A program made the translations under genes and the position numbers. This document shows positions 50,806-59,193 of a DNA stretch of 64,000 bases, one piece after another (within the stretch, counting starts at the first letter, position 1; each line of letters starts with the position of its first letter). The notes below the pieces were generated by a model. It did no database searches, was not told where the DNA came from, and saw only the letters and a list, made by a program, of their open reading frames with translations. The stretch is from Streptomyces sp. DSM 15324 (GTDB taxonomy: Bacteria > Actinomycetota > Actinomycetes > Streptomycetales > Streptomycetaceae): positions 246,634 to 310,633 of the forward strand of contig NZ_KQ949030.1 of NCBI RefSeq assembly GCF_001514285.1, written 5' to 3'.

Positions 50806-53800
50806 CCAGGCAGACGCTGGTGGTGTCCCCGAACCGTCCAGGGGCACACCGTTCGATCACCGAGGCGCTACGGCACGCGGTCGACGGGGCGGTGGTCTCG
50901 GTGACCGCCGGCCGGTACGAGGAGTCGCTGCTGCTGAGCCGGACCGTCACGCTGTGCGCCGAGGGCGACCCGGGAAGCGTGACCGTGGTCGCGGCGAGCG
51001 GCAGCACCGTCGTGGTCGACGCGGAGGCGGTGCAGTTGTCCGGGCTCGTGATCGTCGGAACGGACACCGATGCCCCGGTCGTCGAGGTCCGGCGCGGCGA
51101 GGCGGTGCTGGACGGCTGCACGGTGTCGGGTGCGGGGTGGACGGCGGTGCTGGCGTGGCAGGCCGGGGTGCTGGTGGCCCGCGGCTGCCGGGTCGGGAAC
51201 CCGGGGGGCGCGGGGGTGGTGGTGACGTCCGCGGCGGGCAACACGCTGGAGGCGTCACGGGTCTCCCGGGTCGGGTCGTCCGCGGTGGTCGTCGCGGAGA
51301 ACGGCCGGCTGACGGTCCGTGGCTGCACCCTGGAGGAGTCGGGCGGCAACGGCGTCTGTGTCAACGGCCGCGGCGAGTCGGTGGTCGAGGACACCGCCGT
51401 CAGCGGGAGCGCGAAGCCCGCCGTGGTGGTCGAGCAGGACGGCCGGGCGGCCTTCCGCAGGGTCACCGTCACCGGCAGCGCCTCGCTGGACGCGTATCTC
51501 ACCAGTACCGCGGCGACGGAGTTCACCGACTGCTCGTTCGCGGGGTCGGCGGCCCAGTCGGTCCAGATCGCGGGCGGCTCGCGGCCGGTTCTCCGTGGCT
51601 GCGCGCTCACCGCGGCGGCGCACAACGGGTTGCAGGTCACCGGTGGGGCCCGGCCGCGGATCGAGGACTGCGAGATCGACGGGGCGCCGCTGGGCCTGGT
51701 GGTCGACTCGGGCAGCGCACCGGTGTTCCGCAACCTGACCGTACGGGGTGCCTCGCAGCACGCGGTGCTGGTGTCGGGGAAGTCGTCGGCCTCGTTCGAC
51801 AGCCTCACCGTCTCCGGTGGCGGTGCCCGTCCGGTCCGCGCCGACGGCGAGTCCTCGGTGGTGCTGGACGGCGGCCGGATCGAGGTGGCCGACGACGGTA
51901 CGGGCATCACCCTCACCGACGGTGCCGACGGACGGTTCACCGGGCTGCGGGTCTCGGGGGCGGGCGGCGGCAGTACGGCGGTCGCGGTGGACGGCGGGGC
52001 GCGGATGGTCATGGAGTCCGCGGTCCTGGAGGGCTCCGGGGTGCTGGTCGGCACCGGCGGAGGCGCCGGGATCCGGGGTACCCGCATCACCGGCGCGGGC
52101 ACCGACGGGATCCGGGTGCTGGAGGGCGGCACGCTCACGGCGTCCGACTGCCGGGTGTCGGGCAGCGGCGGACACGGGATGGATCTGCGGGCCCCGGCAC
52201 GTGCCGAGGTGGACGGCTGCACGGTGACCGGCAACACCGGGGAGGGCCTTCGCTTCGACCCGGAGGACCGGGTCACCGTCCGAGGCTGCGACATCCGCGA
52301 CAACGGGACGACCGCGCCGCGTACCGCGCCCCACCCCCGCGAACGGTTCCCGCAACAGCCGCACCACTCCGTCTCGGAGGAGGCCCGGGACGGCGGGACG
52401 GACGCGGGCGGGGCGGCCGCCGCGCCGGAGGGCCGTCCGGTCCTGGAGAGCGGGCCGTTGGCCGACCTGGACGCGCTGGTGGGGCTGGGAAGCGTCAAGC
52501 AGGAGGTCACCGGCCTCATCAACCTCAACCAGATGGCCAAGCGCCGCCAGGAGATGGGGCTGCCGATGCCGCCCATGAGCCGGCACCTCGTCTTCGCCGG
52601 TCCACCGGGGACCGGCAAGACCACCGTGGCACGGCTGTACGGCGCGGTCCTCGCCGAGCTGGGCATCCTCAGCCAGGGCCACATCGTGGAGGTGTCCCGG
52701 GCCGACCTGGTGGCGCAGATCATCGGCGGCACCGCGATCAAGACCACCGAGGTCTTCAACAAGGCCGTCGGCGGGGTGCTGTTCATCGACGAGGCCTACA
52801 CGCTGACCAACCAGAACAAGGGCACCGGGCCGGACTTCGGCCAGGAGGCCGTCGAGACGCTGATGAAGCTGATGGAGGACCACCGGGACTCCATCGTCGT
52901 CATCGTCGCGGGCTACTCCGAGCAGATGGAGCAGTTCCTGTCGTCCAACCCCGGTATGGCGTCGCGGTTCTCGCGTACGGTCGCCTTCCCCAACTACAGC
53001 GTGGAGGAACTGGTCACCATTGTGCGGGGGTTGTGCGACAAGCACTACTACGAGATGAGCGACGGGGCGCTGGAGGCACTGACCCGGTACTTCGAACGCG
53101 TCCCGAAGGGGCCGACGTTCGGCAACGGCCGGATCGCCCGCAAGGTGTTCGAGTCGATGATCAGCAGGCAGGCGTCCCGGCTGGCGGCGAACCCGCCGAG
53201 CCGGGACACCGAGCTGAGCCGGCTCTCCGAGGACGACGTCGACCTCGCGCCGGGTGACGACGAGGACGGCCCGTCCGGGGCAGCCGCCTCGGCGCCCGGC
53301 AGGAGCGCCGAGCGCAGGCTCTCCTCACTCGTCGGCCTGGAGGGCGTCCGCGAGTCGCTGCCCGCCCGGGTGGCCGGACTGGCCCGGCTGCGCGCCGACG
53401 GACAGCCGGCGTCGGGACTGGCCAATGTGGTGCTGGCGGGCCCCCGGGGCAGCGGTCGCCGGGCGGTCGCCGCGCTCTACGCGCGCATGCTGGCCGAGCG
53501 GGGACTGCTGCCGACCGGGTCCCTGCACCCGGTGCCGTTGTCGGCCGTCCCCGACGGCTGGCCCGGCCAGGCCGCCGCCCATGCGTCGTCGCTCTTCGAG
53601 GAGGCCGCGGGCGGGGTCCTGCTGCTGGAGTGGGACCGCTCCTTCTCCGGACGGCACCCCGCCGGCCGTACAGCGGTTCTGGAGGCGCTGCCCGGCTGTG
53701 TGGCGCGGTCGCCCGAGGTCGTGGTGCTGCTCTCCGGCGAGGACGGCGACCTGCGGACGCTGACGCAGGAGAGCACCGCACTGGCCGGCTGCTTCTCGGA

Positions 53801-54062
53801 GTACCTGCGGCTGACCCCGTACGGCGCCGAGGAACTCGCCGAACTGGCCACGCGCCGGCTGCTGCGGTTGGGCCATGTCCTCGATGCCGCGGCCAGGCAG
53901 GCGGTGGGCAGGCGGGCCGCCGAACTCCCCGTGGCGCTGGGGGCGTTCGGCGCCCATCTGTTCGCGGACCGGGTGTCGTCGGCCGCCGGGCGCCGTGAGG
54001 TGCCGGCGGAGGCGGTGGCCGCCGTACCCACCGGAGGGGCTTCCGACCCGGTAAGGGTGTGA
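50802..54062 (+). CDS. Beta-helix / EccA-like AAA+ ATPase fusion
   Basis: A 1086-residue protein. Residues ~1-510 are a right-handed parallel beta-helix with ~20 regular rungs (typical: VRGCTLEESGGNGVCVNG). Residues ~550-800 are a CbxX/CfqX AAA+ domain like mycobacterial EccA: Walker A Gly600-Thr607 (GPPGTGKT), Walker B Asp663-Glu664 (VLFIDEAYTL), sensor VIVAGY and arginine finger region GMASRFSRTVAF. Residues ~830-1060 are a second AAA-like domain, degenerate, with GPRGSGRR lacking the Walker Lys and LLLEWDRSF for Walker B. EccA acts as a cytosolic chaperone in ESX secretion; here the TPR half is replaced by a beta-helix. GTG overlaps the previous stop. Confidence 0.9.
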   Translation: MTRQTLVVSPNRPGAHRSITEALRHAVDGAVVSVTAGRYEESLLLSRTVTLCAEGDPGSVTVVAASGSTVVVDAEAVQLSGLVIVGTDTDAPVVEVRRGEAVLDGCTVSGAGWTAVLAWQAGVLVARGCRVGNPGGAGVVVTSAAGNTLEASRVSRVGSSAVVVAENGRLTVRGCTLEESGGNGVCVNGRGESVVEDTAVSGSAKPAVVVEQDGRAAFRRVTVTGSASLDAYLTSTAATEFTDCSFAGSAAQSVQIAGGSRPVLRGCALTAAAHNGLQVTGGARPRIEDCEIDGAPLGLVVDSGSAPVFRNLTVRGASQHAVLVSGKSSASFDSLTVSGGGARPVRADGESSVVLDGGRIEVADDGTGITLTDGADGRFTGLRVSGAGGGSTAVAVDGGARMVMESAVLEGSGVLVGTGGGAGIRGTRITGAGTDGIRVLEGGTLTASDCRVSGSGGHGMDLRAPARAEVDGCTVTGNTGEGLRFDPEDRVTVRGCDIRDNGTTAPRTAPHPRERFPQQPHHSVSEEARDGGTDAGGAAAAPEGRPVLESGPLADLDALVGLGSVKQEVTGLINLNQMAKRRQEMGLPMPPMSRHLVFAGPPGTGKTTVARLYGAVLAELGILSQGHIVEVSRADLVAQIIGGTAIKTTEVFNKAVGGVLFIDEAYTLTNQNKGTGPDFGQEAVETLMKLMEDHRDSIVVIVAGYSEQMEQFLSSNPGMASRFSRTVAFPNYSVEELVTIVRGLCDKHYYEMSDGALEALTRYFERVPKGPTFGNGRIARKVFESMISRQASRLAANPPSRDTELSRLSEDDVDLAPGDDEDGPSGAAASAPGRSAERRLSSLVGLEGVRESLPARVAGLARLRADGQPASGLANVVLAGPRGSGRRAVAALYARMLAERGLLPTGSLHPVPLSAVPDGWPGQAAAHASSLFEEAAGGVLLLEWDRSFSGRHPAGRTAVLEALPGCVARSPEVVVLLSGEDGDLRTLTQESTALAGCFSEYLRLTPYGAEELAELATRRLLRLGHVLDAAARQAVGRRAAELPVALGAFGAHLFADRVSSAAGRREVPAEAVAAVPTGGASDPVRV

Positions 54063-54267
54063 TCCGTCGGGCGGCCCCGCCCGGTGGCCCTGCGCCGGGA
54101 TGCCCTGCGGGGGCAGAGAACGACGGCGGCGGGGGCAACAAGGCCGGTGGTGGATCGGGGGTGCCTTCCCCGGCCGCCAGCATGGCCGGGTAACACCACG
54201 CGACAGGTGCCCGAACACGCGCCGCACGCGCTGTTCGCGCCGGCACCGAACCAACGAAGGAGTGCCC

Positions 54268-54612
54268 ATGGCGGGCGAGACGTCCGTATCGGTCGACGGC
54301 ATGATCAAGGCCAGCAACACCTTCGAGGCGGCGCGGGACACGGCCATCCGCTCCTACTCGGCGATGTACGAGCAGGTCTCCACCCTGGCGGCCAACTGGA
54401 GCGGTGACGCCTCGTCGACCTACGGGAAGGCGCTGGAGAGCTGGCTCGCCAACTTCCGTACCGTGATCACGGCGCTGGAGAACATGCAGTCCAGCCTCGA
54501 CAGCAACGCCGCGATGTACGCGCAGACGCACGACATCACCCAGGAGGAGGCCGCCTCCCTCGCGGCGGAACTCGCCGAGCCGCCCGCCCTGACCGGGCTC
54601 CCGGGCTTCTGA
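54268..54612 (+). CDS. WXG100-family ESX secreted protein
   Basis: A 114-residue helical-hairpin ESX substrate. The W-x-G turn is Trp44-Ser-Gly46 (AANWSGDASS), flanked by two amphipathic helices. The tail after ~95 (TQEEAASLAAELAEPPALTG) is longer than in classic 100-residue members. I do not see an exact Y-xxx-D/E signal here. AAGGAG lies 7 nt before the ATG. It follows the EccA-like gene after ~205 bp and precedes a second WXG100-like gene, so they probably form a heterodimer. Confidence 0.92.
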   Translation: MAGETSVSVDGMIKASNTFEAARDTAIRSYSAMYEQVSTLAANWSGDASSTYGKALESWLANFRTVITALENMQSSLDSNAAMYAQTHDITQEEAASLAAELAEPPALTGLPGF

Positions 54613-54674
54613 GCCCCCGCCCGCCGCGTCTCCCCCACCACCGCAAGCAGCAGCACCAGCAAGAGAGGCATCCC

Positions 54675-54965
54675 ATGGCCACCTACTCCGTGAACATGTC
54701 CAACGTGAACACCGTGGTGGAGGAGATGTCCTCCATCAGCACGACCATCAAGGCCATGCTCGACGGCCTGGCCCAGGACAGCACCGTCAACCTCGCCGAG
54801 TGGACCAGCGAGGCACGCGACGCGTACAACACCTGCAAGCTGAGCTGGGACAACGCCGCCACCGCCATGGTCAACCAGGCGGTCAGGGCGCACACCTCGC
54901 TGAGCGGCATCAACGCCAACTACGGCACCAGCGAGGTGCAGGGCCGCCAGATGTGGGAGGTGTGA
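54675..54965 (+). CDS. WXG100-like ESX protein with W-T-S turn and YxxxE signal
   Basis: A 96-residue partner of the preceding protein. The turn is Trp43-Thr-Ser45 rather than W-x-G. The C-terminus carries Tyr83-G-T-S-Glu87, matching the YxxxD/E type VII secretion signal. A single Cys (Cys54) is unusual. AGAGAGG precedes the ATG. The layout (one W-x-G member, one with the tail signal) matches EsxA/EsxB-type pairs. Four bases separate its stop from the next start. Confidence 0.9.
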   Translation: MATYSVNMSNVNTVVEEMSSISTTIKAMLDGLAQDSTVNLAEWTSEARDAYNTCKLSWDNAATAMVNQAVRAHTSLSGINANYGTSEVQGRQMWEV

Positions 54966-54969
54966 CCCG

Positions 54970-55557
54970 GTGTCGACCGATCCTGGCGATCCGCCCGCCG
55001 ACGAGCTGAACACCGGCGAGGGATACCTCCCGTCGGACGAGGACAACTCGACCACCTCGAACACCTCGACCACCAACGGTGTGCACGAGTGGAACCACGA
55101 GACGCCCCCGTACGCCGAGGTGACGTACGCCGTCACCGGCCCCGCGGCGCCGCCTGTCACGCTGTCCCACGCGGAGGCCGGCGAGACCCAGGTCAACACG
55201 GCGGCCATGCGGCTCTTCGCCAAGAACATCCGCACCCTCCAGACCGCCGCGAGCACGGCGCACGACACGCTGGACCCGGTGACGCTGGCGCCCGGGGGCT
55301 TCTACGTAGCCCACCAGATGCGCCTCGACGTCACCGGCGCCGACGGCGCGGGGCTCAAGCCCGCGTTCCTCAAGGTGCTCGTGGACCTTCAGTACGGCCT
55401 GAGCGCGCTCGCCACGGGCATCGACACGCTCGCGCAGCTCTACGACAACACCGAGGCCGACAACACGATCGACGCCGCACGCATCAGGGAGGCACTCACC
55501 AGCGTGCCCGGCTACTTCGACCGCTCGGTCCAGGACACCGGCAGCGTCGCCACCTGA
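54970..55557 (+). CDS. Putative ESX-associated secreted protein with YxxxE motif
   Basis: A 195-residue protein not matching a named family. The first ~65 residues are acidic and Ser/Thr/Asn-rich (disordered). Residues ~72-185 are predicted helical (TAAMRLFAKNIRTLQTAAST; LLVDLQYG-like helix at ~133-150), like a WXG100 hairpin without the Trp turn. Tyr158-D-N-T-Glu162 fits the YxxxE signal. GTG 54970 starts 4 bp after the previous gene. By position and shape it is a candidate third subunit or substrate of the secretion system. Confidence 0.78.
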   Translation: MSTDPGDPPADELNTGEGYLPSDEDNSTTSNTSTTNGVHEWNHETPPYAEVTYAVTGPAAPPVTLSHAEAGETQVNTAAMRLFAKNIRTLQTAASTAHDTLDPVTLAPGGFYVAHQMRLDVTGADGAGLKPAFLKVLVDLQYGLSALATGIDTLAQLYDNTEADNTIDAARIREALTSVPGYFDRSVQDTGSVAT

Positions 55558-55670
55558 CCCCTACGGTGCCGTCCAGGTGACCCGCGGCGTGCCGGGCGCG
55601 GATCACGGGCCCCACCGGCCGCCGCCGGCACAACGACCGCACAGAGCGAGGAAGGCAGAACCGGAGCAGC

Positions 55671-58223
55671 ATGGCGGAGAACGACCCCACCGCGGGCCTG
55701 ACACAGGACAACGACGGCACCCTCTTCGGCAACCCGGACGGCGGCGGCAACGAGCACGACTACGAGACCTGGAGCTGGAAGCAGATCGCGGCGGCCATCA
55801 ACGGCGCCACCACGGTCGCTCCCGGCTCCGACCACGCCAACGAGATGGCGCAGATCTCGAGCCCGGCGAGTTTCGGCACCACGGCGCGGGCGTTCCACTT
55901 CGTGCAGAAGACCCTGGAGATGATCGCGACCAGCCTCCAGCAGCAGTCGGCCGCGCTCGCCGGTGACGACCGTGGCTGGCAGGGCGCGTCCGCCGAGGCG
56001 TTCCTGCTGATGACCAAGCAGTTCTCCCGGCAGGTGAGCGCGAACGCGGCCGTGCTGTCCCGCGGTGCCGGCATGGCCTCGATACCCCAGCAGCTGGTCC
56101 ACAACGGCAACAGCCTGGCCCGGGCCCGCGCCACCATCCACAACATCGACATCTGGTACGCGGCGGAGGCCGCCAGGCTCGGGGCCGGACGGACGTCCAA
56201 CGGTCTGATCGTCGTCAGTTCGAAGCCCGAGGTCGTCGCGCTGATGACCCGGGACATGCGGACCGTCATCCGGAACCTCGCGAAGACGTACAAGATGACG
56301 ATCGAGAACGTCATCGCGCCGACGGCCGAGACGCCGGTCCCCGAGCCCCTGCCGGAGGGCGGGGGCGGAGGGGGCGGCGACGGTGACGGTGGCGGCGGTG
56401 ACGGTCTGCCGGACATCAGCGGCTCGGGCCTGCCGGACACGGGCGGCTCCGGTCTGCCGGACACCGGCGGCTCCGGGATCGACGGCCTCGGCACGGACGG
56501 GCTCGGCGCCGACGGTCCGGTCGGCGGGTCCCCCGACCCCTTCGGGGGTGATCTGGGCACCTCCGGCGGCCTGGACGCCTCCGGTCTCGACTCGGTCCTC
56601 AACCCGGGCGCCGGGGGCGTCGCGGAGTTTCCCGGTCTCGACGGCGACTCGCCCGGCATCGGTGGACTCGGTGACCTGGGGACCGGAGGCCTGGGGTCCG
56701 GAGGCCTGGGGTCCGGAGGCCTGGGGTCCGGAGGCCTGGGCGACGTGTCGACCGGGGGGATCGGCTCGTACCCCGGCGGTCTCGGCACGTCCCCGCTCGG
56801 TTCCGGAGGCGGCCTGAAGGGCTGGGACTCGTCGACGGCCGGACTCGCCGACCCGTCCGTGTGGACCGACCCGGCCTCCGACCTCAGCGGCCTCACCGGC
56901 GCCGACGACGAGGGTCTCGGCCTGCCCGTCGACTACACCGGGTCGGAGGCGACCGGCCTGGGCGACGTCCTGGGCGACGGATCCACCGAGAGTTCCGGCA
57001 GCGGTCTGGGCGGCATGCCCATGATGCCGATGATGCCGGGTGCCGGCGGGGGCGCAGGCGCCAAGGACGGCGCGGAGAGGCCTGACGCCGCGGGACTCCT
57101 GAGCAGCGACGCCGCTCCCTGGCAGGATGCCGAGGAGTCCGGGCCGCCGGTCGACGGCGTCGACATCGGCTCCGGGACCCCGGCCGGTGTGCCGTCCGCC
57201 GGCACGACGTCCACCGCCGGTATCGGGGGCGTACCGGCCATGCCCCTGCCGATGTTCCCCGGCGCGGCGGGTGCCGGTTCCGGCGGCGGCTCGGGCGCGC
57301 CGGAGCGCCCCGACGCGGCCGGACTGGTCGGTGGTGAGGCCGCCGACTGGGAGTCCGGGCCGGCGTCGGCCGGCACGGACGGGGAGATCGGCTCGCCCGA
57401 GGGGGCACCGCCGGGTCTCACGGCCGCCGGGACACCCGCCGTCGTACCCGCCGTCGTACCCGTCGTTGCCCCCGGTGGGGCACCGGGGGCACCGGGGGCG
57501 GCACCGGGTTCCGGGGCGCCTGCCCCGCGCCGCGAGCAGACCGCGGAGGCCACGGCGTCGGCGGCGGCCGCCACCTCGGAGGGGACCACGCAACCGGCGG
57601 GACCCGCAGCCCCCTCGGGAGCCTCCGCGTCGGCGGGGAACACCGAGGACTCCGGGGCCCGGACGGCCACGGCCGGGGCGGTGACGGGTACGGACGGGTC
57701 GACGCAGGGTACGGACGGGCCGGCGCCGGGCTCGGCGCACAGTGAGCGGATCGCGCTGGTTCCCCGGGCGGACGACACGGAGGACACCAGCCTGTGGGAG
57801 GTGGCCACGGCCTCGTTCCTGCCGCTGCTCTGGCCGTTCGCGGGCGACAACGGCGCCGACGACCGCGACCGGGACCGTCTCAGCTCGGCGGCGGAGACGG
57901 CGTGGACGCCTCCCGGGCCCGGCTCGCCGCCCCCCGGGCAGAGCTTCGGGCCCCTGGGCGCGGATCCCGACCCGGGGTACCCCGTCCGGCAGCCGGCCGC
58001 CTCCCGCCGGACGTCTCCTCCCGGCCCGCAGCCGCCCCCGGCGGAGGACGAACCGTTGCGCTGCGGCGGCGACGACACGCCCCCGCCCGAGCCGGAGCCG
58101 GAACCCGAGGAGTCCGGGGAACCCGACGATGCCGGGCAGGCGGAGCGGACGTCGGCGGATCTCCTTATCGAGGACGGCGACCTGTGGGGGGCCCGGCGGG
58201 ACGACGTGTCGTCGCTGGGCTGA
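55671..58223 (+). CDS. Large PPE/WXG-like ESX substrate with Gly-rich repeats
   Basis: An 850-residue protein. Residues ~30-225 form a helical domain with a Trp103-Gln-Gly105 turn (RGWQGASAEAF), like PPE/WXG100 heads. The rest is low complexity: a Gly run (~226-240), GLPDTGGSG repeats, GLGSG repeats from a 15-bp tandem, then blocks PDAAGLL and PDAAGLV with MPMMPMMPGAGGGAG- and MPLPMFPGAAGAGSGG-type stretches, and an acidic C-terminus. The layout fits a secreted surface or matrix protein. The start ATG 55671 is preceded by GGCAGAACCGGAGC. A hairpin 100 bp after the stop ends the unit. Confidence 0.85.
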   Translation: MAENDPTAGLTQDNDGTLFGNPDGGGNEHDYETWSWKQIAAAINGATTVAPGSDHANEMAQISSPASFGTTARAFHFVQKTLEMIATSLQQQSAALAGDDRGWQGASAEAFLLMTKQFSRQVSANAAVLSRGAGMASIPQQLVHNGNSLARARATIHNIDIWYAAEAARLGAGRTSNGLIVVSSKPEVVALMTRDMRTVIRNLAKTYKMTIENVIAPTAETPVPEPLPEGGGGGGGDGDGGGGDGLPDISGSGLPDTGGSGLPDTGGSGIDGLGTDGLGADGPVGGSPDPFGGDLGTSGGLDASGLDSVLNPGAGGVAEFPGLDGDSPGIGGLGDLGTGGLGSGGLGSGGLGSGGLGDVSTGGIGSYPGGLGTSPLGSGGGLKGWDSSTAGLADPSVWTDPASDLSGLTGADDEGLGLPVDYTGSEATGLGDVLGDGSTESSGSGLGGMPMMPMMPGAGGGAGAKDGAERPDAAGLLSSDAAPWQDAEESGPPVDGVDIGSGTPAGVPSAGTTSTAGIGGVPAMPLPMFPGAAGAGSGGGSGAPERPDAAGLVGGEAADWESGPASAGTDGEIGSPEGAPPGLTAAGTPAVVPAVVPVVAPGGAPGAPGAAPGSGAPAPRREQTAEATASAAAATSEGTTQPAGPAAPSGASASAGNTEDSGARTATAGAVTGTDGSTQGTDGPAPGSAHSERIALVPRADDTEDTSLWEVATASFLPLLWPFAGDNGADDRDRDRLSSAAETAWTPPGPGSPPPGQSFGPLGADPDPGYPVRQPAASRRTSPPGPQPPPAEDEPLRCGGDDTPPPEPEPEPEESGEPDDAGQAERTSADLLIEDGDLWGARRDDVSSLG
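56685..56740 (+). repeat. 15-bp tandem repeat in the 850-residue ESX substrate gene
   Basis: Three full units of GGAGGCCTGGGGTCC plus a partial fourth encode the repeating pentapeptide GLGSG. Copies are identical at the base level, so they expanded recently or are being homogenised. Confidence 0.92.
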
Positions 58224-58324
58224 GCCACCGGGTGCCCCGCCGGGGCAGAGGCGGGTGTACGCACGGTCATTTCCGGCCGCTCACCGGGCGGTTCCCCGCA
58301 AGCGCCGGGATTCAATCGGCCCGT

Positions 58325-58357
58325 GGCCCGTCCTCCTGCCCCCCAGGAGGACGGGCC
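58325..58357 (+). terminator. Strong hairpin separating T7SS sub-operons
   Basis: A perfect 14-bp stem (GGCCCGTCCTCCTG / CAGGAGGACGGGCC) with a 5-C loop, 100 bp after the 850-residue gene and 38 bp before the YbaB-like gene. No T tract follows. It likely ends the first T7SS transcript, or attenuates into the effector genes. Confidence 0.7.
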
Positions 58358-58394
58358 GCTGCGACCGCTCGCGGAAGGAATCAGGAAGCACGCC

Positions 58395-58838
58395 GTGACC
58401 ACGCCCTACGACGACGAGATCGACGATCTCCTGCGCGACTACCAGGACCAGCGGGCGCGGCTCGGCGACCTCCAGCGGAGCATCAACGAGGTCGCGGTGA
58501 CGGTGACGGCCTCCCGGCAGGTCGTCCGGGTGACGGTCGGCCCGCAGGGGCAGCTGCTGTCCGTGGAGTTCCCCACGGGCGCGTACCGCAGGTTGACCCC
58601 GGCCGAACTGGCCGAGGTGCTGATGACGACCTTCGGCCAGGCCCGTGACGAGGCGATCGCCGAGGTCGCCTCGATGGTCGCCGGCGGTCTGCCGGAAGGG
58701 CTGGACGCCGAGGAACTGCTGCGGGGGAAGGCCGATCTGACGGGCATCCTGCCCGAGGATCCCCGCATGCCGGCCACGGTCCGCTCGTACGTCGAGACCG
58801 GTCGGCCCGCACGGGCGGAGGACAGCCACGATGAGTAG
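58395..58838 (+). CDS. YbaB/EbfC-fold protein (EspL-like) of the effector module
   Basis: A 147-residue protein of the YbaB/EbfC nucleoid-protein fold. The N-terminal helix (LLRDYQDQRARLGDLQRSIN) is followed by a beta hairpin (VVRVTVGPQGQLLSVEFPTG) and a C-terminal helix (MTTFGQARDEAIAEVASMVA). In mycobacterial ESX-1 the EspL protein shares this fold and stabilises ESX substrates, so a chaperone or regulator role is inferred. GTG 58395 has AAGGA/GGAA upstream. It overlaps the next gene by 8 bp, making a three-gene coupled unit with the EspC-like protein and toxin. Confidence 0.87.
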   Translation: MTTPYDDEIDDLLRDYQDQRARLGDLQRSINEVAVTVTASRQVVRVTVGPQGQLLSVEFPTGAYRRLTPAELAEVLMTTFGQARDEAIAEVASMVAGGLPEGLDAEELLRGKADLTGILPEDPRMPATVRSYVETGRPARAEDSHDE

Positions 58839-59193
58839 ACGACTCTCCATCGACACCGACGGTGTCGGCGCGGGCGCGACCGGACTGCGGGCCGCCGCGG
58901 CGCAGTTGGCGTCGATCATCTCCACGCTCGACAGCGGCGTGGACGCCCAGCACCAGCCGTGGGGCGACGACAAGATCGGCCAGGGGTTCGCCGGCCAGTG
59001 GGTGCCTTCGAAGAACGACCTGCTGGACTCGGGCCGCGATCTGGCGCGGGTGCTGGAGAGCGCCGCCGACGGCATCGAGACCATGGCCAAGGGCTTCACC
59101 GCCACCGAGGACGAGAACATCGACAGCCTGCGCGGGCTGCACGGTGACCTCTCCGCGGGCACGCCGTCCGCCGGAGGACATCGCACCGCATGA
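58831..59193 (+). CDS. EspC/WXG100-like type VII secretion target
   Basis: A 120-residue helical-hairpin protein resembling EspC-type ESX targets. The turn region holds Trp44-Gly45 (QPWGDDKIGQGFAGQW), with helices before (~15-35) and after (~60-105). It ends with a Gly/Ser tail. ATG 58831 lies in the YbaB gene, and its stop overlaps the toxin start (ATGA). It probably pairs with the toxin's N-terminal WXG-like domain and guides it to EccC. Confidence 0.88.
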   Translation: MSRRLSIDTDGVGAGATGLRAAAAQLASIISTLDSGVDAQHQPWGDDKIGQGFAGQWVPSKNDLLDSGRDLARVLESAADGIETMAKGFTATEDENIDSLRGLHGDLSAGTPSAGGHRTA

